Positions 15,857-24,694 of a stretch of DNA of 59,569 nucleotides are shown here, piece by piece. Each line of letters opens with the position of its first letter. Within the stretch, counting starts at the first letter, position 1. The position numbers were made by a program, and so were the translations under genes. The stretch covers positions 1-59,569 of the forward strand of contig JALOTD010000005.1 of assembly GCA_025458105.1 (NCBI GenBank). The letters are read 5' to 3'. The DNA comes from Tabrizicola sp. Its GTDB lineage: Bacteria; Pseudomonadota; Alphaproteobacteria; Rhodobacterales; Rhodobacteraceae. The notes beneath the pieces are model-generated. The model was not told where the DNA came from. It searched no databases and saw nothing but the letters and a program-made list of their open reading frames with translations.

Positions 15857-16269
15857 TGCCTTCCGTTGAGGTTCAAAAGGCGATCCGCGCCCGCCTGGTC
15901 GGGGCCTCGGCCGTTGTCGCCCTGGTGCCTGCCGCGAACATCCTGGACCGGCACAAGCGCCCCGCGCCTTACCCTTCGATCATCCTGGGCGAGGGGCAGG
16001 CGGTAGACGAAGGTTCGGACGTGGGCCGCCTTCGCGTCCGCGTCTATTCCGAGCTGCACCTGTGGACACTCGAGCCGTCTTTTGAGCTGGCCGCGACGGT
16101 GGCGGGCAAGGTTCATTCCGCCCTCTTCGCGCCCCGCCTCGACCTGGGCGCGGGCTTCCATTGCGCTGACTGCAAGGTGTCTAGCGCCCGCTTCCTGCGC
16201 GACCCGTCCGGCGATGTGGCGCACGTGGTGGTGACGGTTGAAACCCTGGTGCATGGGGTGGCGGCATGA
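15853..16269 (+). CDS. Tail completion/terminator protein (DUF3168-like)
   Basis: This 138-residue protein has the DUF3168 pattern: VEVQKAIRARLVGASAVVALVPAANILDRHKRPAPYPSIILGEGQ, RVRVYSELHLWTLEPSFELAATVAGKVHSAL and a final beta-strand HVVVTVETLVHG. The family caps the tail tube and joins it to the neck (lambda gpU-like terminator role). It overlaps both neighbours by 4 bp. Confidence 0.82.
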   Translation: MMPSVEVQKAIRARLVGASAVVALVPAANILDRHKRPAPYPSIILGEGQAVDEGSDVGRLRVRVYSELHLWTLEPSFELAATVAGKVHSALFAPRLDLGAGFHCADCKVSSARFLRDPSGDVAHVVVTVETLVHGVAA

Positions 16270-16595
16270 GGCCCGGCAAGCTGGCGGCAATCGTGACGGT
16301 GCAGCGGTGGACGCCCTCGAGCGTGAACGCCTTCGGCACGGCGGGCGGGACCTGGCAACACCTGGCCACCATGCGGGCCGAGCTGGTGACGCTATCGCTT
16401 GAAGAGGCGATGGCAGCGCGGGGCGCAAGCGACGAAACTGGCCTGGTGTTCCGGGTGCGCGATCTGGTGCAGATCGGCACGGCCGACCGGCTGGCCTTCC
16501 GCAACGCCTGGCACCAGATCAAGGAAGTCCGCGAGCTGACCGAAGAGCGCGCCCTCGAGCTGCATTGCGTGAGCTTCAAGGGGCAAGCCGCATGA
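16266..16595 (+). CDS. Phage head closure / head-tail adaptor protein
   Basis: This 109-residue beta-rich protein of the SPP1 gp16 / phage head-tail joining family begins MRPGKLAAIVTVQRWTPSSVNAFGTAGGTW. The RDLVQIGTADRLAFRNAWHQIKEVRELTEERALELHCVS region is the characteristic strand-rich C-terminal half. The family closes the portal channel after packaging. It normally lies directly after the gp6-like gene, but here it is the last of the connectors and runs into the small terminase gene with an ATGA overlap. Confidence 0.8.
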   Translation: MRPGKLAAIVTVQRWTPSSVNAFGTAGGTWQHLATMRAELVTLSLEEAMAARGASDETGLVFRVRDLVQIGTADRLAFRNAWHQIKEVRELTEERALELHCVSFKGQAA

Positions 16596-17029
16596 GGGGG
16601 ACGAAGCCGCATATCAGGATTGAACGGGACGCCCTGTCGGGCGACATGCCCGCGCCTGACTGGTTTTCCGAATGGTCGAAGGCCGAGTGGGAGCGCGTCT
16701 TGCCGAAGCTGGTGGAGCGCAAAATTCTGACCGTGGACAACCTCGGCACCCTGGAAAACTACTGTGTGCAGATGGGCCTTGCCCGCGAAATGGAAGCCGA
16801 AATTCGGAAGATCGGCGCGGTCCAACTGATCTACAGCCTGGACAAGGAAGGCGTTGCCCGCGTGACGGGAAGCCGGAAGAACCCGGCCGTTGCTATCCAG
16901 TCCGGCGCTATGGACAAGGCCCGCCTGATGGCGGCCGAGCTTGGCCTTACCCCGGTTTCCCGGTCCCGTCCGACCGTCTCAAAGGACGAAGCCGACCGCG
17001 ACACGCTCTTTGATTGGGAGGCCGGTTGA
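16592..17029 (+). CDS. Terminase small subunit, P27 family
   Basis: This 145-residue P27-type small terminase recognises phage DNA and loads the large subunit. Family blocks are MPAPDWFSEWSKAEWERVLPKLVERKILTVDNLGTLENYCVQMG, AREMEAEIRK and GSRKNPAVAIQSGAMDKARLMAAELGLTPVSR. The ARLMAAELGLTP motif near the C-terminus is diagnostic. The start at ATG 16592 overlaps the adaptor stop, and the stop overlaps the large terminase ATG (TGATG). Confidence 0.9.
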   Translation: MRGTKPHIRIERDALSGDMPAPDWFSEWSKAEWERVLPKLVERKILTVDNLGTLENYCVQMGLAREMEAEIRKIGAVQLIYSLDKEGVARVTGSRKNPAVAIQSGAMDKARLMAAELGLTPVSRSRPTVSKDEADRDTLFDWEAG

Positions 17030-18639
17030 TGCTTCGCCCCGCCTGGATTGATCAGCCGGAGCTGATCCCCGATCCCCTGGGCTACGGGGAGCGGGCCGTT
17101 TCCTTCCTGAAGAAACTTCGCCACCCGAAGAACCCCGCGCCCGGCCACCCTTTCCAGCTCGACCCCTGGCAAGAGGCAATCGTGAAAGCGATCTACGGGC
17201 CGAGGAACCCGGATGGCACCCGCATTGTGCGGCGGGTGGTCATGCTTCTGCCCCGTGGCAACCGGAAGACTTCGCTTTGCGCGGCGCTGACGATCCTGCA
17301 CCTGGTGGGGCCGGAACGGATGCCCGGCGGGCTGACTGTCTCGGCCGCCTCGGCCCATGAGCAGGCCCGCGAATTGTTCCTTGAAGCGGCGATGATCATT
17401 GATCACGACCCGCGCCTTTCCGAGCGCCTGAAGGTCCGCGACTACACGTCCGAAATCAGCTATCCCGACATTCGCGCCCGCTATGTCGCGGTTGCGGCCG
17501 ATGGCAAGGTGCTGCACGGGAAAACCCCGAATGTCGTTATCACCGACGAGCTGCACGCCTGGGAAGGGCGCGCGGGCCGATCCCAATGGGACGCCCTAGA
17601 AAGCGCCCTGGTGAAGGTGCCCGGCACGTTGATGGTGATCCCCACCACGTCCGGCCGAGGGCAAGAAAACATCGCCTGGCAAGTGGTGAGCTACGCAATC
17701 AAGGTGCAGAAGGGTGAGGTCGAAGACCCGGCCCTGTTGCCGATCATTTTCATGGCCGAACCTGAAGACGATTGGACCGATGAAGCCCTGTGGGAAGCTG
17801 TCAATCCGGGGATGCCCTATGGCTATCCCGACCGGGTGGGCTTCCGCGACAAGGCTAAGAAAGCCGTCCATAGCGCCTTGGACCGCGACGGGTTCCTTCA
17901 ATACAACCTCAATCGGTGGATGGATGCCAGCACGTCGCCCTTTGTGGAAATGCACGTCTATGACCGGGGCGATTGGCCGGTTGACCTAGACGAGCTGGAA
18001 ATGTCGCAAGCCCCCGTCTGGGTGGGGGTGGACCTGTCGAAGAATGACGACCTAACGGCCGTGGTGCTGGCCTGGCGCGACGAAAGCGAAGACGGCTATC
18101 ACGTCCACCCCTATTTCTTCTGCCCCGAAGAAACCCTTCGGCAGCGCGGCGACCGGCACGGGGTGGACTATGTGCGGTGGGCCGAGGAAGGCTTTATCCA
18201 GACCACGCCCGGCAACACGGTGGACCTTCGGCACGTCGAAGCTTTCATTCGTGAGCTTTGCGCCCGGTTCCGGGTGGAAGAGGTGGCCTTTGACCCGACC
18301 TTTGGCCGCGTCATGATGGCGAACCTTGCCGAAGACGGGATCAACGCGGTTGAGTTCCGGCAAGGGTGGGCCAGCATGGCCCCGGCGGTGAAAGAGCTTG
18401 AAAGGGTGATCCTGGCCGGGCGGTTCCGGCACGGCGGCAACCCGGTCCTTCGCTGGAATTTTGAGAACGTCCAGATTGAAACCGACCGGGCCGGAAACCG
18501 CATGTTCCACAAGGGCAAGAGCGGCAACAAGATTGATGGGGCGGTGGCCTGTGCGATGGCCGTGGCCCGCGCGGCCGCCGGGGGCGAGCGGTTCACCACG
18601 AAAGCGAGCTGGTTTGAAGATGACATGTGGACGGCATGA
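17029..18639 (+). CDS. Terminase large subunit (HK97-type)
   Basis: This 536-residue motor and nuclease packages phage DNA into the prohead. The ATPase part has FQLDPWQEAIVKAIYG, the P-loop variant LLPRGNRKTSL and Walker B NVVITDELHAW, with the coupling motif VIPTTSGRG. The RNase H-like nuclease follows with WVGVDLSKNDDLTAVVLAW, VEEVAFDPTFG and NKIDGAVACAMAVARA, whose aspartates coordinate metal. ATG 17029 is used and not the upstream TTG at 17014. It is placed between connectors and tape measure, which is not the canonical terminase-portal order. Confidence 0.94.
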   Translation: MLRPAWIDQPELIPDPLGYGERAVSFLKKLRHPKNPAPGHPFQLDPWQEAIVKAIYGPRNPDGTRIVRRVVMLLPRGNRKTSLCAALTILHLVGPERMPGGLTVSAASAHEQARELFLEAAMIIDHDPRLSERLKVRDYTSEISYPDIRARYVAVAADGKVLHGKTPNVVITDELHAWEGRAGRSQWDALESALVKVPGTLMVIPTTSGRGQENIAWQVVSYAIKVQKGEVEDPALLPIIFMAEPEDDWTDEALWEAVNPGMPYGYPDRVGFRDKAKKAVHSALDRDGFLQYNLNRWMDASTSPFVEMHVYDRGDWPVDLDELEMSQAPVWVGVDLSKNDDLTAVVLAWRDESEDGYHVHPYFFCPEETLRQRGDRHGVDYVRWAEEGFIQTTPGNTVDLRHVEAFIRELCARFRVEEVAFDPTFGRVMMANLAEDGINAVEFRQGWASMAPAVKELERVILAGRFRHGGNPVLRWNFENVQIETDRAGNRMFHKGKSGNKIDGAVACAMAVARAAAGGERFTTKASWFEDDMWTA

Positions 18640-18648
18640 GGCGCGGGC

Positions 18649-20829
18649 ATGAGTGACGCGGACGAAAGACTTATCGTCATGCTCGAGGCCCGCATTGCGG
18701 AATTCGAAAAGCGCATGGCCTCGGCCGAGCGGCGGGGCACCCGAACCTATACCGGCCTGGCGCGCGGTTCCCGATCCGCAACCCGGCAGATGGAAGCCGA
18801 TATGACTTCGGCCGCCGCGCGGATCAATCAGGCGCTTGCCACCACGTCTAGCAAGGTCGGAACCTTCGCTAAGGCGTTCATTGGGGGCCTGGCCGGTGGC
18901 GCGGTGATTTCAATCCTCGGATCGGTCAATTTCCAGCTTGCCGGGACCGTGCGGGCACTGGCCGAGGTCGGGGACCAAGCGAAGCGGGCCGGGGTTTCGG
19001 TGCAGGCATTCCAAGAGCTGCGCTATGTGGCGGAACAAAACCGCATTCCGATTGATGCCCTCACCGATGGCATTAAGGAAATGCAGCTTCGCCTTGATGA
19101 ATTCATCACCACGGGATCGGGACCGGCGGCCGAAAGCCTGGCCCGCATGGGCTACACGGCCGAAGAGCTGAAGGCGAAGCTTGCCGATCCTTCGGCCCTG
19201 TTGCTTGAAATGATCGGCCGCATGGAAGGCTTGAACGAAGCCGCGCAAATCCGGGTGGCGGATGAAGTCTTCGGCGGGACGGCCGGGGAGCGTTTCGTTG
19301 AGCTGCTTTCCTTGGGCGAAGAGGGGATCAAGGGGCAAATCGACCGCGCCCGCGAATTGGGCCTGGTGATCGAAGAGGACACGATTGCGAAGGCGGCGGC
19401 GCTTGATGCTAAGTTTGCCGAGGTCGGGGCGCGCATCACGACCTTGTGGCAAAGCGCGGTGGTCGGGGCGGCCGAGTTCTTCGGCTTTGTCGAAGATCAG
19501 AACGTGAAGTTTTTCCGCACGGTGTCCAATTACGAAGCCGTTATGGAGAAATTCGGCAGCGTGGAAGCGGCCGCCGCCCTGGCCGGTGGGTGGCAACAGC
19601 TCGAGGCCGTCCTAGCCGAAAGCAACGCGGCCGAGGTCCTGGACGAAATCGCCTATCGCTATGACAGTCTGCAAGACACGGCCGGGCGGGCAACCTCGGC
19701 AATGGCCGGGGACATTCAAGCCCTGGCCGATGAATACCCGATCCTAAGCGAAGCCCTGGCGTCCATGTCTTCCGAGGTGGACCGGCTTTCCGTCCTGCTA
19801 GAGCAAGCCTTGAACGCGGGCGACGTGGAAGCGGCGCAGCAATACTCGGCCGAGCTGGGGGTTGCGGTGCAGAACCTCGAGGCGGCGCTGATCAGCGCGG
19901 ACAACCTTTCCGCCCTGGACCTGTCGGGGGCGGTGTCCTGGGCTGGAAGCTTGGCCCAAGCCTTCGACCTGGTGGCGGCAGCCGCGCAAAGGGCGGCGGC
20001 AGCCTCTTCCCTCGGCATGGACACGGGCACCCCGCTTTCGGGCGACGTTGGCGGCATGATGCCCCCTTCGGTCGAAGGGGTGACGACAAGCCCGCGTCCG
20101 CCCAAGGCCCCGCCGCTTTTGGGCGAACCTGGCAAGCCTGGTGGCGGCGGCGGCCGAGGCGGTGGGGGTGGCGGGGGATCAAGGCGGATCGAGGCCCTTC
20201 TAGCCGACCTTCAGACCGAGCGGGAAATCCTTGAAGCCTGGTATCAGGAAAGCCTCGAGCTGCTGAACGGCGCGACCGATGCTCAGCTTGAAACCCTTGG
20301 CGGCCGTCATGAGGCAATCGAGCGCCTCGAGGCCGAACATATGGAACGCCTGCGGAATATCCGCGACGAAGGGCAAGGCGGCATCCTGGCCGATGCGGAA
20401 ACGTTCTTCGGGGAAATGGCCTCGGCATTCTCGGCCGGTGGCGACAAGATGGCGAAGGCGGCCCGCGTCTTCGGTGCCCTCGAGGCGGCGGCAAACGTGG
20501 GGCGGGCGCAAGCGCAAGTCCTGGCCGATCCTACCCTCCCCTGGTGGCGGAAAATCCCGGCCATGCTGTCGATCGGCGCGGCCGGTGCGAAGGTGGTGGC
20601 ATCCATCCGAGGCGGGGGAAGCGGTGGCGGTGGTGGTGGGGCCTCGAGCGGCGGCGGGGGCGGTGCTGCACCTGGTGGCGGCCGTCCGTCCGATGGGCCT
20701 TTGCGCGTCCTACTCGAGGGGATCAAGGACGGCGAGAAATACGAAGGCGCGGCGCTGCGGCGCATGTTTGACGCCCTGGCAAAGGAAGCCGGGGATCGGG
20801 GATTGGTTTTTGCGAGGTCGGCGGGATGA
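18649..20829 (+). CDS. Tail tape measure protein
   Basis: This 726-residue elongated helical protein sets tail length and is ejected with the DNA. The N-terminal coiled coil is VMLEARIAEFEKRMASAERRG. The hydrophobic patch AFIGGLAGGAVISILGSV lies near residues 74-91. The family block follows: AKRAGVSVQAFQELRYVAEQNRIPIDALTDGIKEMQLRLDEFI, ADEVFGGTAGERFVELLSLG. Gly-rich linkers lie near residues 500-510 and 660-680. At about 0.15 nm per residue the tail would be roughly 100 nm, short for a siphovirus. It has a 4-bp overlap with the next gene. Confidence 0.87.
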   Translation: MSDADERLIVMLEARIAEFEKRMASAERRGTRTYTGLARGSRSATRQMEADMTSAAARINQALATTSSKVGTFAKAFIGGLAGGAVISILGSVNFQLAGTVRALAEVGDQAKRAGVSVQAFQELRYVAEQNRIPIDALTDGIKEMQLRLDEFITTGSGPAAESLARMGYTAEELKAKLADPSALLLEMIGRMEGLNEAAQIRVADEVFGGTAGERFVELLSLGEEGIKGQIDRARELGLVIEEDTIAKAAALDAKFAEVGARITTLWQSAVVGAAEFFGFVEDQNVKFFRTVSNYEAVMEKFGSVEAAAALAGGWQQLEAVLAESNAAEVLDEIAYRYDSLQDTAGRATSAMAGDIQALADEYPILSEALASMSSEVDRLSVLLEQALNAGDVEAAQQYSAELGVAVQNLEAALISADNLSALDLSGAVSWAGSLAQAFDLVAAAAQRAAAASSLGMDTGTPLSGDVGGMMPPSVEGVTTSPRPPKAPPLLGEPGKPGGGGGRGGGGGGGSRRIEALLADLQTEREILEAWYQESLELLNGATDAQLETLGGRHEAIERLEAEHMERLRNIRDEGQGGILADAETFFGEMASAFSAGGDKMAKAARVFGALEAAANVGRAQAQVLADPTLPWWRKIPAMLSIGAAGAKVVASIRGGGSGGGGGGASSGGGGGAAPGGGRPSDGPLRVLLEGIKDGEKYEGAALRRMFDALAKEAGDRGLVFARSAG

Positions 20830-21641
20830 TCCTGTTTCATGCGGGCATGGCGGCCCCTGCAACGCCCTTCGCCCTCTTCCGCAACCTCTTCACCGATCCG
20901 GGGGTGAGCTTCAGCGCGTCCAGCACGGCGGTGGGCTTCGACCCGTCTTCGGTGGCGGCCGAAAACACCTATCAGGAATGGAAGGCGGGCAGCACGGCCG
21001 CAAGCGTGACTGTGGACATGGGCAGCGCGAAGAGCCTGGACACGGTGGCCCTGGCCGCAAACAACTTCGGGACCGTGGGGGCACGGGTGCAGGCGCAATA
21101 CAGCCTGGACGCGGTGAGCTGGACCACGCTTGCCACCTCGGCAACCCTGGTGCGCAACTGGCCCCTTGCGGTGCTCACGGCCGCCCCCGTCTCGGCCCGC
21201 TACATTCGCTTCAACTTCGATCAGACCCCGTTGCCCTCGGCCCCCGTGACGGTGGGTGTTGCGGCCGCCGGGTTGCGCCTGGATTTCCCCGGATGGCTGG
21301 CCCCTGACTTCACCCGCCCGGCCGATGCGGCCGTGATCGAGGCGCAGCCGTCCACTTCACTTGAAGGGCAATACCTGGGCACGATCATCCGCCGCAAAGC
21401 GGGCCGCCTGTCGCCTCGGCTGTCGCCCCTGCCCCGCGCATGGGTGGATGCAAACCTTGCCGCCTTCCGGGCCTATTACGACGAAGCGCGGCCGTTCTTT
21501 TTTGCGCCTGGCCCGTCCGCCTTTGCCGATGACCTGGTTTATGGGTGGCGCGGCGCTGGCACCTCGGAATTGCGGCCGGTGATCCAGTCCGGCGGCCGCG
21601 CGGTGTCAATCGGGATGGAGCTGGATTTCCATGCCGCGTGA
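20826..21641 (+). CDS. Minor tail protein with F5/8 type C (discoidin)-like domain
   Basis: This 271-residue protein lies between tape measure and tail hub. Residues about 25-145 resemble a discoidin-like beta-sandwich: NTYQEWKAGSTAASVTVDMGSAKSLDTVALAANNFG, VQAQYSLDAVSWTTLATS, ARYIRFNFDQT. Such folds bind glycans or other ligands. The C-terminal half (RRKAGRLSPRLSPLPRAWVDANLAAFRAYYDEARPFFFAPGP and VSIGMELDFHAA) resembles distal-tail or baseplate-type proteins. It could attach the tail tip or contact the host envelope. There is an 11-bp overlap with the hub gene. Confidence 0.6.
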   Translation: MILFHAGMAAPATPFALFRNLFTDPGVSFSASSTAVGFDPSSVAAENTYQEWKAGSTAASVTVDMGSAKSLDTVALAANNFGTVGARVQAQYSLDAVSWTTLATSATLVRNWPLAVLTAAPVSARYIRFNFDQTPLPSAPVTVGVAAAGLRLDFPGWLAPDFTRPADAAVIEAQPSTSLEGQYLGTIIRRKAGRLSPRLSPLPRAWVDANLAAFRAYYDEARPFFFAPGPSAFADDLVYGWRGAGTSELRPVIQSGGRAVSIGMELDFHAA

Positions 21642-23394
21642 GCCTGTCACCTTCGTTGAAATCGACATGGACCGTTGTTCGCGGACCTGGGGCGTTGCCC
21701 CGTGCACGGCGGCCCTTGCGGCCGAGGTGCCCCGGAAGTGCTTTAACACCTTCGGCACGTGCCGCGCGAAGGACGCCTTTGCCTCGGCCCCCTACACCCT
21801 GCGCTTTTGCGAGAACCGGCCGAACCTTCCGAAGGGGACGATTTACTTTCCCTTCCTCGAGCGGGTTTCGCAGATCACGGCGACGGTGAACATTGCCGGA
21901 TCGGACGAAGACATGTCGCCCCTCGGCCGTCGCGCCACGGTGAAGGTTTCCTTCAGGGATGCCCGGTTTAACGACCTGGGGCTTGATCCCTATCGGGCCG
22001 AGCGGATCAGCGGCGCGGCGCAATGGGGCGGGGTAGGATACAACCCGGAAACGCGGGGAACATTCTTCGGCAAGCTTCGCGCCCGGTGGCCGCACTACAC
22101 GGGGCGGCCGCTTCGCATCCTTGAGGGCTACCTTGACGGCGGGGTGTTCACCCTCGAGCAAACCCGGCACTACGTCCTGACCGACTGGATAGGGCCGGAC
22201 GAAGATGGGCTTGTGCAGCTCGAGGGCAAAGACCCCATGTCCGCCCTAGCCGATGATCGGGCGTTGTTCCCGCCGCCGTCTAATGGCGTCCTGTCGGCTG
22301 ATATGGCGGCCGGGGTGGGGGTGGCCGCAACCTTGCTTCCGGCGGGGATCGGCAACCTGGAGTATCCCGCCGTCGGGCGGGCAAAGATCGGATCGGAGAT
22401 CCTGGCCTACACCCGCACGGGCGACGTGATCACCACAACGGCGCGGGGCCTGGCCGGAACCTCGGCCGCCACGCATTCGACCGGGGACACGGTGCAGCAT
22501 GTGGAATTCGTCAATGCAGAGCGGATTGACGACTTTGCCGAGCGGGTGGCGCTGACGCGGCTTCCTGCGGCCCTGGTGCCCAAGGCGACGAAATGGGCGC
22601 CTGAAGTGTCGCGGTGGATGCCCGCCGTAAAGCTCACGACCCACATTGCCACCCCGACCGGCATTGCCGAGCTTTTGGGAAGCCTGGCCGTCCTGGGGGT
22701 TTCGATCTTTTGGGATGACGTGGCGCAAGAGATGGCCCTGAAGCCGAACCGCCCGCCGGACGGGGATACGGTTTACCGGCTGACCGAACGCGATCACCTG
22801 AAGGCGGTTTCAACCGAAGATCGGAACGCGGACCGCCTGACGGAAATCAACTTCTGGACGGTGCAGATTGACCCGACGAAGAGCGCGAAGGACACGGGCA
22901 ACTATCGGCGGGTGTCTGTCTTCCCCGATCTTGAAGCAATGGACGCCCGCGCCTTCGGGGATACCCGCATTCGGAATGTCCTTTGCCGGTGGTTTGACGA
23001 AGGGGCCGATACCGTGGTTTCGGGCCTCGGCCGCCGCCTCTTGGGCCGCTTCAAGACGGCACCCCGGCACCTGAAGGTGACGGTTGACCCGAAGGACCGG
23101 ACTATTCCCCTTGCGGCCGTGGTCGAAGTCACTTCGCGCCAGTTCCAAGACGACACGGGCAACAGCCTTCCGAACCTCATGCAAGTGATCAGCCGGGAAC
23201 CGACCGGCGCGGGGGGAGAGGTGGAGTATGTCCTTCAGGCTTTCCAGTTCGCGGGGCGCTACGCCTATGCGACCGAAAACACCCGGCCGAGCTATGCGGC
23301 CTCGAGCGAAGCGCAGCGGGCGCGCGGCATGTATGCGGCGGACAATACGACGAAGAAAATGAGCAACGGCGACGAACCTTATAGGGCGATCTAA
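21631..23394 (+). CDS. Phage tail tip/hub protein
   Basis: This 587-residue tail protein is the largest after the tape measure. The N-terminus has a Cys cluster (MDRCSRTWGVAPCTA and KCFNTFGTCRAKDAF) like that seen in prophage tail hub proteins, then GRRATVKVSFRDARFNDLGLDPYRAERI and YTGRPLRILEGYLDGG. The middle part (LTEINFWTVQIDPTKSAKDTGNYRRVSV) and the final segment ending NTRPSYAASSEAQRARGMYAAD follow the same family. It probably forms the central hub under the tube and may carry receptor or cell-wall contacts. The assignment comes from recalled family pattern and position. Confidence 0.65.
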   Translation: MPREPVTFVEIDMDRCSRTWGVAPCTAALAAEVPRKCFNTFGTCRAKDAFASAPYTLRFCENRPNLPKGTIYFPFLERVSQITATVNIAGSDEDMSPLGRRATVKVSFRDARFNDLGLDPYRAERISGAAQWGGVGYNPETRGTFFGKLRARWPHYTGRPLRILEGYLDGGVFTLEQTRHYVLTDWIGPDEDGLVQLEGKDPMSALADDRALFPPPSNGVLSADMAAGVGVAATLLPAGIGNLEYPAVGRAKIGSEILAYTRTGDVITTTARGLAGTSAATHSTGDTVQHVEFVNAERIDDFAERVALTRLPAALVPKATKWAPEVSRWMPAVKLTTHIATPTGIAELLGSLAVLGVSIFWDDVAQEMALKPNRPPDGDTVYRLTERDHLKAVSTEDRNADRLTEINFWTVQIDPTKSAKDTGNYRRVSVFPDLEAMDARAFGDTRIRNVLCRWFDEGADTVVSGLGRRLLGRFKTAPRHLKVTVDPKDRTIPLAAVVEVTSRQFQDDTGNSLPNLMQVISREPTGAGGEVEYVLQAFQFAGRYAYATENTRPSYAASSEAQRARGMYAADNTTKKMSNGDEPYRAI

Positions 23395-23828
23395 TGACCG
23401 ACTATGTTCCATACACGGCGGCAGAGTATGCCCCCGACGCACCCGCAACGGCCCTACATTTCCAGCGATGGTTTGAAAACTGGATTGCCGGTTTTGAAGG
23501 TGCCCCCGGTGCCCCGCGGTTGACGTATCCGGCCATGGGGTCCTGGTATTCAACGGCGGGGGATATCGGGACATATGTGTTTGCGGCCCGCACTGGTGAT
23601 GTGGCCTTCGGCGCAACCGTTGCCGGTTCCAGCCTGACGCCCACGAGTGCCGCGCGCAGCATAAGTGGCCTGGGCGGTTCAAATGCTGCAACCCTCAACA
23701 GCGGATCGGCCCTTAGCGGAACGTGGCGCTGCATGGGCACCTTCGATCAAACCGTGACATCTGCGAACGATGGCAGCGGCGGAAACAACACCATTTTGGG
23801 GGCAACGCTATGGCAGAGGATAGCCTAA
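23394..23828 (+). CDS. Putative tail tip/fibre protein
   Basis: This 144-residue protein directly follows the hub gene. The N-terminus is acidic and aromatic (MTDYVPYTAAEYAPDAPATALHFQRWFENWIAGFEGAPGAP). The rest is Gly/Ser/Ala/Thr-rich beta sequence (FGATVAGSSLTPTSAARSISGLGGSNAATLNSGSALSGTWRCMGTFDQ), with the composition of fibre or tip-exposed phage proteins. LWQRIA ends the protein. No domain is recognised. As the last sizeable tail gene it is a candidate for host specificity. Confidence 0.55.
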   Translation: MTDYVPYTAAEYAPDAPATALHFQRWFENWIAGFEGAPGAPRLTYPAMGSWYSTAGDIGTYVFAARTGDVAFGATVAGSSLTPTSAARSISGLGGSNAATLNSGSALSGTWRCMGTFDQTVTSANDGSGGNNTILGATLWQRIA

Positions 23829-24001
23829 TCCGCAACTGCACAATGAATGCTGACGGCAGCATTGATTGTGAGTTCAGGCACCCGGCGATTGGCTGGATAC
23901 CCTACACGGCGCGGGAAAGTGACCCTTACGAATTGGGGCGCATGATCTTCGCGGAAGCTCTTCGCCTTCTGCAAGACGGCGGGGGCATTCCGGTTCCCTG
24001 A
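23810..24001 (+). CDS. Small phage protein after the tail fibre gene
   Basis: This 63-residue acidic protein starts at ATG 23810 (MAEDSLIRNCTMNADGSIDCEFRHPAIGWIPYTARESDPYELG) and overlaps the preceding gene by 19 bp. Small proteins at this position often accompany tail fibres and share the sequence style of fibre-linked proteins (IGWIPYTARESDP). No catalytic or membrane feature is seen. The longer frame opening at 23723 gives an unlikely basic N-terminus and is not used. Confidence 0.55.
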   Translation: MAEDSLIRNCTMNADGSIDCEFRHPAIGWIPYTARESDPYELGRMIFAEALRLLQDGGGIPVP

Positions 24002-24030
24002 TTTGCCGGACCAAAAGGGAACAATCAAAA

Positions 24031-24231
24031 ATGACGAGAGAGGCAGGAATGAGAAGGGCAACGGATGGGGTGGCGGGCTTGGGGCTTTTCACCCCGGCAT
24101 GGCTTCCCAAGCTGGAAACGGCAAGCGCGGTGGCGGCGCACCTGGTGCCGATCCTTTCGGCCGCATGGCTGGCGCTTCAGATCGGGCGCTTCCTGTGGAC
24201 TTGGTGGAGGGGCCGCCATGCGGAAGAGTGA
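24031..24231 (+). CDS. Putative holin (single TM segment)
   Basis: This 66-residue protein has one clear transmembrane helix (AAHLVPILSAAWLALQIGRFLWTWW, residues about 34-59) and a positively charged end (RGRHAEE). It overlaps the endolysin gene and is preceded by AAAAGGGAA 12 nt before the ATG. In a lysis cassette this is where a holin or pinholin lies. The partner endolysin seems to be of the signal-arrest-release type, for which a small-pore holin would suffice. The function is inferred from position and topology. Confidence 0.65.
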   Translation: MTREAGMRRATDGVAGLGLFTPAWLPKLETASAVAAHLVPILSAAWLALQIGRFLWTWWRGRHAEE

Positions 24232-24694
24232 AGCGGGGATCATCGCGGCGGCCGTGGTGGCGCTGGCCCTGCCCCTGGTGCAGCTATGGGAAGGCCGGTC
24301 CCTGGTGGCCTATCGGGACATTGCCGGGATACCGACCATTTGCGACGGGGAAACGCGGGGCGTGAAGATGGGCGACCGCGCCACCCCGGCCGAGTGTGAC
24401 GCTATGACCGAAGAGGCCGTGGCGGAATTCGAGGCGGCAATTCGGCCGTGCCTGCCCCGATCCCTTCCGACCGAAACCCGCGCGGCCTTTGTGGTCACGG
24501 CTTACAACATTGGGGCGGATGCCTTCTGCAAGTCCAGCATGGCCCGCCGTGCCTCGGCCGGTGATCTTCGCGGGGCCTGTGAAGCCCTGTTGATGTGGAA
24601 CAAGGCGAAGGTGAACGGGAAGCTTCAGCCGGTGCGGGGCCTGACAAACCGCCGCCTGGCCGAGCGGGCGCTTTGTCTTCGGGGGGCGACGTGA
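24218..24694 (+). CDS. GH24 endolysin with N-terminal membrane (SAR-like) segment
   Basis: This 158-residue T4-type lysozyme cleaves the peptidoglycan glycan strand at lysis. The catalytic triad spacing matches T4 lysozyme: Glu25 in WEGRSLVAYRD, Asp34 and Thr40 (IAGIPTICDGET), that is E-9-D-6-T. GVKMGDRATPAECDAM and FVVTAYNIGADAFCKSSMA follow. Residues 8-22 (IIAAAVVALALPLVQ) are a weakly hydrophobic, Ala-rich segment like the signal-arrest-release anchors of phage 21-type endolysins. It starts at ATG 24218 within the holin gene, and the stop overlaps the Rz-like GTG (GTGA). Confidence 0.88.
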   Translation: MRKSEAGIIAAAVVALALPLVQLWEGRSLVAYRDIAGIPTICDGETRGVKMGDRATPAECDAMTEEAVAEFEAAIRPCLPRSLPTETRAAFVVTAYNIGADAFCKSSMARRASAGDLRGACEALLMWNKAKVNGKLQPVRGLTNRRLAERALCLRGAT

